A stretch of DNA of 64,000 bases from CAJQQY01 sp964564545. Its GTDB lineage: Bacteria; Bacteroidota; Bacteroidia; Chitinophagales; Saprospiraceae. Of the stretch, positions 32,077 through 40,440 are shown in pieces. Position 1 is the first letter of the stretch. The number at the start of each line of letters is the position of its first letter. The position numbers were made by a program, and so were the translations under genes. The stretch is taken from NCBI GenBank assembly GCA_964564545.1, contig CAZMBP010000021.1:42861-106860 (forward strand). The letters run 5' to 3'. The notes below the pieces were generated by a model. It saw nothing but the letters and a program-made list of their open reading frames with translations, did no database searches and was not told the DNA's origin.

Positions 32077-33111
32077 TTAGATGAGTAATTTATTTAAAAG
32101 GTCTTTTAGTGGTACTTTGGCTACTCCTATCACATGGTCTGCTGCTCCATAATAGATGTATAAAATTTCATCAAACACGGCTGTTCCTGTTGGAAAAATC
32201 ACATTATTGACTATTCCTTTTTGTTCCCAAGGAAGTTCAGGTGAAATAAGAGGATACTCTAATCGACCTAGTACTTTTAAAGGATTATTTTTATCTAATA
32301 AAGCTGCGGAAGCATGATAAACTAAGCCTTCTGGTTTGTCTTCTACCGCATGATAAATAAACAGCCAACCTTGTTCGGTTTCTATTGGTGGGCACCCTCC
32401 ACCTATGTGATGACTTTCATAATCCATTACTGGATCCATGATGATATGATCGGTAAAATTGATAAAATAGTCTTTCCAGAATTTATCAGTCAGATCAGAA
32501 AAATCATCAAACAAAACCAGCTGAATACCTGGATGGATGCGATGGATAAGAGCAAATTTTCCATTTATTTTTTTGGGAAAGAACATGAGATTTTTGTCCC
32601 ACACTAAAAGTTTTTCTGCTAGTTCCGAACCCAATCCATGCTCTTTAAAAATCTTGTAGTGGTAGTAATATTTTTCGTTAACATCCTTATTGCATTCCAT
32701 AAATTGTTTGTATTCCCGGTAGGTTAACTGGGGAGTAATGATTCCTTTTTTTTCAAAATTTTCAAGGTCAGTCGAAGTGGCTAATGCTCCGAGAACATTT
32801 CTTCGATCATAAGCCGAATAGGTCAAATAATAAGTATCATCAATTTTGGTAATTCGAGGATCTTCCATTCCTTGGCTCTCATACATATCTTCTGGAAACA
32901 AAATAGGTTTTAGACTTCGATGTTCCACTTCTAAAGGACCATTCAACCTACAATATCCAATCGAAGAAAAATTCCCTTTTCTAACTGCTCGATAAAACAT
33001 ATGCACCTTATCTCCTACCCGAATTACAGCGGGATTAAAAACACCTTCATTTTCAAAACCATGTTCTGTAGGCTTTAATAACAATTTTGGTTTTTTTGCT
33101 CTTAACCTCAT
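32077..33111 (-). CDS. GH130-family glycoside phosphorylase
   Basis: A five-bladed beta-propeller enzyme of family GH130, whose known members are phosphorolytic on beta-1,4- or beta-1,2-mannosides, releasing mannose 1-phosphate. The start LKPTEHGFENEGVFNPAVIRVGDKVHMFYRA, then GMEDPRITKIDDTYYLTYSAYD and late HIGGGCPPIETEQGWLFIYHAVE match the family; the propeller blades and Asp of EDPRI are conserved. The length is 344 aa, no signal peptide. A minus-strand -7 box (TAATTTTG, 33132 to 33125) lies 34 bp from the nearer FNR-like box, which puts the transcription start about ten bases before the ATG. The operon continues into the GT4-toroid gene. Confidence 0.9.
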   Translation of the reverse strand: MRLRAKKPKLLLKPTEHGFENEGVFNPAVIRVGDKVHMFYRAVRKGNFSSIGYCRLNGPLEVEHRSLKPILFPEDMYESQGMEDPRITKIDDTYYLTYSAYDRRNVLGALATSTDLENFEKKGIITPQLTYREYKQFMECNKDVNEKYYYHYKIFKEHGLGSELAEKLLVWDKNLMFFPKKINGKFALIHRIHPGIQLVLFDDFSDLTDKFWKDYFINFTDHIIMDPVMDYESHHIGGGCPPIETEQGWLFIYHAVEDKPEGLVYHASAALLDKNNPLKVLGRLEYPLISPELPWEQKGIVNNVIFPTGTAVFDEILYIYYGAADHVIGVAKVPLKDLLNKLLI

Positions 33112-33124
33112 TTAGTTTTTCCTA

Positions 33125-33221
33125 CAAAATTATGTGGTTCTCTTATAATTAATCAATGAGAAATGTCAAATTGAGAATTGATAATAATCATCTTAGAATT
33201 TTTTCTTTAAAAGTAGATTTG
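33125..33221. promoter_or_regulatory. Bidirectional promoter with tandem FNR-like boxes (GH130/antiporter)
   Basis: ATGAG-AAAT-GTCAA (33156-33169) and TTGAT-AATA-ATCAT (33178-33191) lie 22 bp apart centre to centre. The plus side has TAGATTTG (33214-33221) at 33 bp from the second centre; the minus side has TAATTTTG (33132-33125) at 34 bp from the first. Both are perfect TAnnTTTG boxes. The same layout is seen at 15713-15809. Confidence 0.87.
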
Positions 33222-33226
33222 AAGTG

Positions 33227-34174
33227 ATGAAGGATTTTATATTTTTAATATTTGGAATAATCGGTTTATGGATAGGAACTAACCTAACTGTGAAGCAGGC
33301 AAGTCATTTAGCCAAGCAATGGAATTGGTCAGAGTTATTTATTGGGTTAACCATTATTGCCTTTGGAACAGATTTACCAGAGTTGGCAGTTGCTATAAAA
33401 GGATCCTTGAATAATTTAAAAGGAGAAGAAAGTTCAGGTATCATCGTAGGCAATGCAATTGGAAGTTCCATTTGTCAAATTAGTATAGTAATTGGAGCCA
33501 CCGCAATTTTTCATTACCTAAGTATTGGTAAAATCCGAATTCGATTAATTGGTTTAGAATTAATTGGTTCAATCCTTTTATTTATGTTAGTTGCATATGA
33601 TGGTGTAGTGACTTGGGATGATGGGATAATTCTAATCATCACATTTTTCATATATATTATTACTAATTTTCAACGAGAAGTTTCGAAACCAAAACGAAGC
33701 AAAGAAAAAGTAGATACTTCTTTCAAGAACATGTTGCCTAATGTATTATTACTCATTCTTGGATTAGTTGTCGTGGCGGTCAGTTCAGAAGTAACCCTCC
33801 ATAACGCCTTACTCTTAGCAGAGAGTTGGGGAGTTAAACAATCATTTATTGGAGCAATATTATTGGGACTTGGAACAAGTTTACCAGAGTTAGCTATTTC
33901 AATTACCGCAGTACTAAATAAAAAACCGAGCATTTCGGTTGGGAATGTAATTGGTAGTAATATTTTTGATTTACTGATTCCTATAGGTATTGGAGCTATG
34001 ATTTCTGATATTCATCTGGAAAGGTCAATTTTATTTTTTGATGTTCCAGTCCTCTTTTTCATTTCAATAATTGTCCTTTGGTTTTTAGCAAGGGAAAAAG
34101 GCTTACAAAAATGGGAAGGAATGGTTTTAATAATCTTATATGTGATTTATGCTTTTTTCAAATATTTGATTTAG
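33227..34174 (+). CDS. CaCA-family sodium/calcium antiporter
   Basis: An inner-membrane cation/proton or sodium/calcium exchanger of the CaCA family. It has about ten hydrophobic segments in two inverted halves, each with an alpha-repeat: FGTDLPELAVAIKGSL with GNAIGSSICQIS in the first and GLGTSLPELAISITAVL with GNVIGSNIFDLL in the second. I prefer the ATG at 33227 to the GTG at 33224. The -7 box ends at 33221, so transcription should start around 33225, giving an almost leaderless mRNA. With the P-type ATPase downstream it suggests active cation export under the stress regulon. Confidence 0.92.
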   Translation: MKDFIFLIFGIIGLWIGTNLTVKQASHLAKQWNWSELFIGLTIIAFGTDLPELAVAIKGSLNNLKGEESSGIIVGNAIGSSICQISIVIGATAIFHYLSIGKIRIRLIGLELIGSILLFMLVAYDGVVTWDDGIILIITFFIYIITNFQREVSKPKRSKEKVDTSFKNMLPNVLLLILGLVVVAVSSEVTLHNALLLAESWGVKQSFIGAILLGLGTSLPELAISITAVLNKKPSISVGNVIGSNIFDLLIPIGIGAMISDIHLERSILFFDVPVLFFISIIVLWFLAREKGLQKWEGMVLIILYVIYAFFKYLI

Positions 34175-34224
34175 GTATAGACTTAGAAAGGATTAAATTA
34201 AAAAGAGTTATTTTAATAAAACAC

Positions 34225-34257
34225 GAATGGAAGCCATCCAAAGGAAGGCTTCCATTC
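34225..34257. other. Hairpin after the antiporter gene
   Basis: GAATGGAAGCC (34225-34235) pairs perfectly with GGCTTCCATTC (34247-34257). There is no T-run on the plus strand, so it is not a standard terminator for the antiporter transcript; it may protect the 3' end or be a worn repeat. Confidence 0.5.
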
Positions 34258-34433
34258 CATACCGCTACACTCAAAAATGCAACAGAATGTCAAGTTATAG
34301 TTATTAAGACTTCATCCTACAAATAAAATACGAAACATTTATTCTTCAGATTGTGATTAAATTATCATCGCCTACTTCCCAATATCATTTCCTTAGAAGT
34401 GATAAATTTCCGAATTTAATGAAAAGTTAATCT

Positions 34434-34489
34434 GGCTGATATCTCACCCAGTCGTTTATCTTTCACTTGATAATTCAAAGTTATAGTAG
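34434..34489 (+). repeat. 55-bp dispersed repeat (copy 2)
   Basis: Related to 16153-16207 read on the minus strand. The shared core is CAGTC, one base, TTTATCTTTCACTTGAT, one base, ATT. It lies just upstream of the palindrome in front of the ATPase, so it is outside the expected transcript. Confidence 0.6.
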
Positions 34490-34505
34490 TTGCATTTGAA
34501 TTAAA

Positions 34506-34519
34506 ATGATAATTATCAT
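34506..34519 (+). promoter_or_regulatory. Single FNR-like palindrome upstream of the P-type ATPase
   Basis: ATGAT-AATT-ATCAT is a perfect 14-base palindrome. No second box lies 22 bp away and no TAnnTTTG box lies 33-34 bp downstream, so this site departs from the pattern. If it is centred near -41, transcription would start near 34554, which supports the later start codon at 34597. Confidence 0.65.
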
Positions 34520-34596
34520 TTTAAAGGATGAATTTTATCACCACTTCTTACCATCATTCTCTTCAATTTTATCCTCATGTTAAAAAAGTTTTCCTT

Positions 34597-37266
34597 ATGA
34601 TTTCTTCTCCTTCCAAAATATATCAACTCCCCATTAACATCATTGAAAATTCTTGCGATACGAATTTTTCAGATGGCCTTTCATCTATTCAAGTCGAGCA
34701 ACGCCAAAGAGAATTTGGGAAGAACATTTTAGATACCCAAATAAAAAGGAATTGGATAAAAATTTTGTTGCAACAATTTATTAATCCATTAGTCTGGGTA
34801 TTGGGATTAGCAGTAGTAATGGCATTTTTTTTTGAAGAACGATTAGAAGGGTTTGCTATTCTAATTGTTATTTTTCTAAATGCTGGAATCGGTTTTTTTA
34901 TGGAGATGCAAGCCAATCGATCTATGACAGCATTGAAAAAACTATCCTCCCAAATGGCAACTGTTCTTCGAAATAAAACGGTTCAAAATATTGAATCAAT
35001 TGATATCGTACCAGGTGATATCATTATATTAAATGCAGGAGACATCGTACCTGCTGATGCTCGAATTTTTCAGCAGCACAACCTTGGTGTTCAAGAAGCA
35101 GCTCTAACTGGCGAGTCTTTGCCTATCAGTAAAACCGCAGAGCCAATCAAAAATAACAATACAATTACGGATAGAAAAAATGGGCTTTTTAAAGGAACTA
35201 TTATTAGTCGAGGGAATGCCAAAGCGGTGGTTACTCATATTGGAAAAAATACAGAAATCGGTAGAATTGCGTTGCTTACCAAAGAAGCTATTCAAGCTGC
35301 AACACCAATTGAAAAGAAACTAAATGATTTAGCAAAGAAATTATTATGGTTAACTTTTGTACTGACCATAATAATCATAATCGTAGGATTTTTACAAGGG
35401 CAAGATCTTTATCTAATGTCAAAAACTGCCATTGCTTTAGCCATAGCAGCTATCCCCGAAGGACTTCCTGTAGTCGCAACGATAGGTCTTGCCAAGGGAA
35501 TGTTGCGACTTGCCTCTTACCAAGTTATTGTCAAGAAATTAAGTGCCGTGGAAACATTGGGAGAAGTCCAAATAATCTTCACAGATAAAACTGGTACACT
35601 CACAGAAAACCAATTATCTGTTCAGTCTTTGTTATTCTCTTTTGGAAAATTCAAGGTTCAGTCTGACCAATCTATTCATCCATTAACCACCTTACATCAT
35701 CTGGAAGATTATTCTGCTTTTGAAAAATTGATGTTAGTTAGTGTGCTTTGCAATGACGCTACTTTGGGACAAGGAAAAGATGAAATGGAAGGTGCAGTCG
35801 GCGATCCGCTAGAAACAGCCTTATTACATTTTGCAAAATCTAAAGGATTTGCTAAAGAAGAATTCAATGAAAAATATCCTCGTATAAAAGAAATTCCTTT
35901 TGATGCTAAATCAAAAATGATGGGTACAATGCATCGATGGGAAAATGGAAAATTTTTGGTTTGTATCAAAGGTGCCTTAGAAGTAATTCTGGAGGAATCT
36001 GATTATGAAGAAACGGATAATCATCTAAGGGAATCAGTAAGTTTGGATTTTTGGAAAAATCAAAACAATCGACTTGCAGCAAAGGGAGAACGCACGCTTG
36101 CTTTTGCCTATAGTATTCTAGAAAATCCGGAAGAAAACTTTTTTAAACATCTAAATTTTATTGGTTGCATTGGTTTTTTTGATCCTCCAAGACCTGATAT
36201 TAAATCTGCAATTAAAACTTGTGTTGAGGCTGGAATAAATGTAATTATGGTTACCGGAGATCATCCTGAAACTGCAAAAAACATTGCTCAACAAGTTGGT
36301 TTAGCCAAGGAAAAAGATGCTATTGTACTCCATGGAAATATGTTCACAGAAATAGATAAATTAAATAAATATGAGATAGCTAACTTACTGGATGCCAAGG
36401 TTTTTGCTAGAGTTTCGCCTAGTCAAAAACTTGAGTTAGTAAATCTTTTTCAACAACAAAATCATATTGTTGCCATGACTGGCGATGGTGTTAATGATGC
36501 TCCTGCACTAAAAAAATCCGACATTGGAATCGCTATGGGAAAACGAGGAACTGAGGCAGCCAAAGAAGCTGCAGATTTGGTTTTAGAAGACGATTCTTTT
36601 AGCTCAATTGTAGAAGCAGTAAAACAAGGAAGAGGTATTTTTTCCAATATCAGACATTTTGTAGTTTATTTGCTATCCTGTAATCTAGGAGAAATTTTTG
36701 TCATCATTTTGGCTACCCTGTTGCCATGGGGATCACCTTTATTTCCACTCCAAATTTTATTTCTTAATATGATTACTGACGTTTTTCCAGCACTCGCTTT
36801 GGGTATGGGTAAAACTTCTCCAAATGTTATGCATCATCCTCCTAGAAAAACTAACGAGCCAATTATAACACGTAATCATTGGAAAGCTATTTTCATTTAT
36901 GCGCTGGCAATGTCAGCGCCCGTTCTTGGTATAAATTATATGGCTAGCCAGGAATGGCAATTGGATAATTTGGTGGTTAATAATTTAGTTTTTTACACTT
37001 TGATTTTAGTGCAACTTTGGCATGTATTTAATCTTCCAGAGAGAGCTGCTTCTTTTTATAACAATGAAGTTACAAACAATCGTTTTGTATGGGGAGCTAT
37101 TTTACTGTGCATTCTTATACCAGTAGTTTTATACCATTTTGAGTCAACCAAAATGGTGTTAAATCTTCGTAGCCTCAACTTAGAATATTTCTTATGGATG
37201 CTCGGGTTTAGTTTAATCCCTACACTTTTAATCCAGTTTTTGAAAAAAACAAAATTGGTTCTTTGA
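34597..37266 (+). CDS. Calcium-transporting P-type ATPase (P2A type)
   Basis: An 889-residue inner-membrane ion pump. Landmarks in order: TGES of the A domain (Thr171), PEGLPVVAT of M4 as in Ca2+ pumps, the phosphorylated DKTGTLT (Asp330), the KGA of FLVCIKGALE in the nucleotide domain, and GDGVNDAPAL (from Gly629). Ten transmembrane helices are expected, with the last four after residue about 690. The chosen ATG at 34597 (MISSPSKIYQLP) drops 23 residues that lie too close to the FNR-like palindrome. It probably exports Ca2+; DosR-regulon CtpF is a comparable cation ATPase. The convergent exopolysaccharide operon ends 15 bases after its stop. Confidence 0.92.
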   Translation: MISSPSKIYQLPINIIENSCDTNFSDGLSSIQVEQRQREFGKNILDTQIKRNWIKILLQQFINPLVWVLGLAVVMAFFFEERLEGFAILIVIFLNAGIGFFMEMQANRSMTALKKLSSQMATVLRNKTVQNIESIDIVPGDIIILNAGDIVPADARIFQQHNLGVQEAALTGESLPISKTAEPIKNNNTITDRKNGLFKGTIISRGNAKAVVTHIGKNTEIGRIALLTKEAIQAATPIEKKLNDLAKKLLWLTFVLTIIIIIVGFLQGQDLYLMSKTAIALAIAAIPEGLPVVATIGLAKGMLRLASYQVIVKKLSAVETLGEVQIIFTDKTGTLTENQLSVQSLLFSFGKFKVQSDQSIHPLTTLHHLEDYSAFEKLMLVSVLCNDATLGQGKDEMEGAVGDPLETALLHFAKSKGFAKEEFNEKYPRIKEIPFDAKSKMMGTMHRWENGKFLVCIKGALEVILEESDYEETDNHLRESVSLDFWKNQNNRLAAKGERTLAFAYSILENPEENFFKHLNFIGCIGFFDPPRPDIKSAIKTCVEAGINVIMVTGDHPETAKNIAQQVGLAKEKDAIVLHGNMFTEIDKLNKYEIANLLDAKVFARVSPSQKLELVNLFQQQNHIVAMTGDGVNDAPALKKSDIGIAMGKRGTEAAKEAADLVLEDDSFSSIVEAVKQGRGIFSNIRHFVVYLLSCNLGEIFVIILATLLPWGSPLFPLQILFLNMITDVFPALALGMGKTSPNVMHHPPRKTNEPIITRNHWKAIFIYALAMSAPVLGINYMASQEWQLDNLVVNNLVFYTLILVQLWHVFNLPERAASFYNNEVTNNRFVWGAILLCILIPVVLYHFESTKMVLNLRSLNLEYFLWMLGFSLIPTLLIQFLKKTKLVL

Positions 37267-37281
37267 CTTCAATTGTAATGA

Positions 37282-38358
37282 TTAAGCAACCAATTCCAAA
37301 ATTTTTCCTTCTATCCTTTTCAAAGTAAACTTTTCAGCTGTTTGAATAGAATTGTTTGATAACCTTTGATAAAGTTCTTCATTAGTTGCTAAAAGTTCTA
37401 TTTGATTCGAAAGTTCAATCTCATCTCGTTGATCAATTAGATAACCATTAAAATCAGAGGAAACTATTTCTGTTGGTCCACCTACTGGAGGAGCAATAAC
37501 AGGCAATCCATATTGCATTGCTTCTAACAATGTCATTCCGAAGGTCTCAATCCATTCTTCTGGATGGGAAAGATTCAAGACTAAATCTGCTTTTTGAAAA
37601 AATGGATGAACGTTACTTTGCTTTGGGAATAGAGTTAAATTTTTAGGCAAAGTTTCCGATGGGAAAAAATCATTGATTTCATTTTCTGTAGCATTAAGAA
37701 CAAGCTCAAACATCAGATTAGGTAATCTCTTGGCTAAGTTCACAAATTCATTCACACCTTTGTAACTTTTTAAAGAACATAACATTAAAATTACAAAATG
37801 ATTATCTGTAGTTTTTATTTTGTGGAAATCCTTTGCAGTTTTCACAAAATCAACCGACAAGGAATTATAAATAACCTTTGCTGGCACATTTTCTAAACCT
37901 TCTTTTTCTTTTAAAAATTTTGAAACATAAATAATTTCACTCGCAGTTACAGAAGCAATCCATTTCAAAAACTTTTTAAGTAAAAGTGGATTTAATGACG
38001 TTTCATGAAAATGATAAATTACTTTTTTCCCCATAAGTTTTCCCGCTAGAGCTACTCCAAATGGTAATAAAGTATTCACGTAAATTAAAACATCTTCATT
38101 TCTATATCTCAAAGTCTGAAAAAACATTCTCACCTGACAGAATAAAAACATTAATAACCGTAAATACTTGTTATCTAAAAATCTATATCCATTATCAATT
38201 ACTTCAGCTTCTACATTTGATAGGAAACCAGAGGATTCAGTTGAAGTAATAATATCGATCTTCATCCCATTAGATTGAAAAGAATCAATGACTGTTGATA
38301 ATACTAATGGACTCCCACTAAAATCATTATATAAATGAGCACAGACTACTTTTTTCAT
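37282..38358 (-). CDS. Glycosyltransferase, GT4-like
   Basis: A 358-residue GT-B-fold glycosyltransferase, last gene of the exopolysaccharide operon. The N-terminal AHLYNDFSGSPLVLSTVID lies in the acceptor-binding domain; the C-terminal donor domain has FVILMLCSLKSYKGVNEFVNLAKRL and the ETFGMTLLEAMQYGLPVIAPPVGGPTEIV region, where the E-x7-E nucleotide-sugar site of GT4 enzymes is expected. It would add one sugar to the lipid-linked repeat unit on the cytoplasmic face. The sugar is unknown. Confidence 0.88.
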   Translation of the reverse strand: MKKVVCAHLYNDFSGSPLVLSTVIDSFQSNGMKIDIITSTESSGFLSNVEAEVIDNGYRFLDNKYLRLLMFLFCQVRMFFQTLRYRNEDVLIYVNTLLPFGVALAGKLMGKKVIYHFHETSLNPLLLKKFLKWIASVTASEIIYVSKFLKEKEGLENVPAKVIYNSLSVDFVKTAKDFHKIKTTDNHFVILMLCSLKSYKGVNEFVNLAKRLPNLMFELVLNATENEINDFFPSETLPKNLTLFPKQSNVHPFFQKADLVLNLSHPEEWIETFGMTLLEAMQYGLPVIAPPVGGPTEIVSSDFNGYLIDQRDEIELSNQIELLATNEELYQRLSNNSIQTAEKFTLKRIEGKILELVA

Positions 38359-38377
38359 AACAATTAAAATTTAATTT

Positions 38378-39688
38378 TTAGGATACTGCTAATTTTTCCA
38401 CTTCTTTTTTGGGAGACAATAATTCATTTTTTTGATTCGGAAATAAAACATCTTTGTATGCTTTACTTATGACTTTTCCTTTTCTCTCCCAAGTAAAATT
38501 ATCTTCAAAATATTGTTGTGCTCCTTGAGAAAGCTCCTCTAACATATCCGGTGAGTGAAAAAGAGTATTCAATTTTTTAGAAAACGTAACAATGCTTTCA
38601 CGTGGATTAGAATATTTAACTTTTACCCCACAATTTGAACTTATTAATTCACCCGGACCGATGTTATCATAACACAAAACTGGTAAATTAAAAGACAGCG
38701 CTTCAGGAACAACCATTCCTGCTCCTTCGTGTGATGGAAATAGAAATACCGATGAGGATCGAAAATAATTATCCAATTCTGATTTAGGCATCCATTCAAT
38801 AAATTGAACAGTTCCTGTTAATCCTAGATCCTCAACTAGCTTTTGTAGTTCTTTTTTTTGAGGTCCTTTCCCGATCAAAGTCAATTGCAATTGTTCTTTT
38901 ACTGAATCTTCTTGTCCATTATAAAAATGTCCAAATGATTCTATCGCAATGTCAAAACCTTTTAATGGAACAAACCTTCCTATTGATAAAACATTAAATT
39001 TCTTTTTGGTAATTTTTCTTTTGTAGTCATCCTCTCTTTCAATTTTTGCAGCTACTGCTGGAAGGCGAACTTCTTTACTCTCGTTGAAATTCAAAACATT
39101 TTTCACACTACTATTTATGGTTATTATTTTTTGTGCTTTCCATTTAGTTATTTTTAAAAATGGGTCGAAGTTCCAAAATAGTCTTTTAACATTCCACTTA
39201 AGTCGATCCAGATAGTAAGCTGATTTCCCAGCACTCCTAATCAAATAATCTTTCGGAATAGCAGGATGATGTCCTATTGGCCCCCAAACTAAAGGTTTTC
39301 CTAATAGCCATAAAAAAGAAGGTGTCCAGTCGTTATGAAAATTAAGATGGTGAGCCAAATCAAATTTGATTCTCTTTCCAAGAATAAAAAAAATAATTCC
39401 AATTTGCCATAGATAAAAATAAAGCAAAGCCCCTCTTCCACCCTTTTTCCAAAACCTCATCCAGTAAGGCAGATCAAAATATTCAAAGGTCAATTGGTTA
39501 GAATGTTCTAATTTATTTTCTTCTAAATATTTCTCAATTGCAGGCTGATTATTTTTTCGAGTAATTGCAATTACATTATTATGTTTCGATATCTGCGCAA
39601 TCATATTCCATCCAGTTCCATCTTCTGAACCTTTATAAGGATTTACAGCATATGCTGTAATTAAAATATTTGGTAACTTATTTCTCAT
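38378..39688 (-). CDS. Glycosyltransferase, GT4-like
   Basis: A GT4-type glycosyltransferase with NILITAYAVNPYKGSEDGTGWNMI at the N-terminus (G-S-E-x-G-x-G-W motif common in Bacteroidota EPS transferases) and SVFLFPSHEGAGMVVPEALSFNLPVLCYDN in the donor domain. I prefer the ATG at 39688 (MRNKLPN), 16 bases after the acyltransferase stop; the longer frame starts at 39727 and overlaps that gene. The length is then 436 aa. It follows in the exopolysaccharide operon. Confidence 0.88.
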   Translation of the reverse strand: MRNKLPNILITAYAVNPYKGSEDGTGWNMIAQISKHNNVIAITRKNNQPAIEKYLEENKLEHSNQLTFEYFDLPYWMRFWKKGGRGALLYFYLWQIGIIFFILGKRIKFDLAHHLNFHNDWTPSFLWLLGKPLVWGPIGHHPAIPKDYLIRSAGKSAYYLDRLKWNVKRLFWNFDPFLKITKWKAQKIITINSSVKNVLNFNESKEVRLPAVAAKIEREDDYKRKITKKKFNVLSIGRFVPLKGFDIAIESFGHFYNGQEDSVKEQLQLTLIGKGPQKKELQKLVEDLGLTGTVQFIEWMPKSELDNYFRSSSVFLFPSHEGAGMVVPEALSFNLPVLCYDNIGPGELISSNCGVKVKYSNPRESIVTFSKKLNTLFHSPDMLEELSQGAQQYFEDNFTWERKGKVISKAYKDVLFPNQKNELLSPKKEVEKLAVS

Positions 39689-39704
39689 AGATCTTTTATC
39701 CTGG

Positions 39705-40439
39705 TTAATTAAAATTGATTTTCTCAACCTCCATTTTATTCTTTGGTTGAATTATTTTCTTTATAACTTTAGCAGGGACACCACCAATTATTGAATTAGC
39801 AGGCATATTTTTAGTCACAACAGCTCCTGCGGCAATGACACAATTTTCACCAACCTCAACGCCATCTAGTATAGTCACCTTTGCACCAATCCAACAATTT
39901 TTTCCAACCCGAATACCCTGCCGATTTACACCTTGCATGCGAATCAATTCAGTTGGATTATTGTAATTATGATTTTCAGGATGACAACTAAAGTATTGTC
40001 CAATAATACAATCATCGCCTATTTCCAATCCGCCACCACCACCTAAATAGGCAAACTCTCCAATTCCAACATTATTACCTATTTTGATAAACTCTCCAAT
40101 ATGATTAAAGGAGGTTGAAGCTATTACTCTGCTGAAGGCTCCAATTCTTACATTATTTCCAAAAACTACTGGTTGCTTACTCAAGCCACTTACATATACA
40201 TGGTCTTCTAATTGCACCCATTTTCCAAACTTTATATTTGATAGATTAAAAAACTTAACATTACTACCTAGAAATAAATGTGTAGCAAAATTACCTCGTA
40301 ACAATACTTTTACATTTCTCGTAATCTGCATAGTTTTTTGCCAAACCAAAGAAAAAAAAGTACTAATTGGTACAGCTGGATCTAATTGAAAAGAAGGATT
40401 CTTTTTCCTTATAACCTTGATTATCAGATTTTTTAGCAT
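39705..40439 (-). CDS. Hexapeptide-repeat acyltransferase
   Basis: A 244-residue left-handed beta-helix acyltransferase, probably O-acetylating a sugar of the exopolysaccharide. Hexapeptide repeats run from about residue 75 to the end (IKIGNNVGIGEFAYLGGGGGLE; IGDDCIIGQYF; IRVGKNCWIGAKVTILDGVEVGENCVIAAGAVVTKNMPANSIIGGVPAKVI is the usual ending of this family). The catalytic His lies in the CHPENHNYNN loop. It follows the P-loop protein by one base. Confidence 0.9.
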   Translation of the reverse strand: MLKNLIIKVIRKKNPSFQLDPAVPISTFFSLVWQKTMQITRNVKVLLRGNFATHLFLGSNVKFFNLSNIKFGKWVQLEDHVYVSGLSKQPVVFGNNVRIGAFSRVIASTSFNHIGEFIKIGNNVGIGEFAYLGGGGGLEIGDDCIIGQYFSCHPENHNYNNPTELIRMQGVNRQGIRVGKNCWIGAKVTILDGVEVGENCVIAAGAVVTKNMPANSIIGGVPAKVIKKIIQPKNKMEVEKINFN

Positions 40440-40440
40440 C

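Larger units (their letters stand above)
34175..34596. other. Interval between the antiporter and the P-type ATPase
   Basis: The 422 bases hold the hairpin at 34225-34257, the second copy of the dispersed repeat (34434-34489) and one perfect FNR-like palindrome (34506-34519). No gene is seen; the longer ATPase start (ATG at 34528) is not preferred. Confidence 0.6.

Noticed and set aside
33224..33226. GTG start for the antiporter
   Set aside because: The ATG directly after it (33227) is the more usual choice; the GTG would lie at or before the predicted transcription start.
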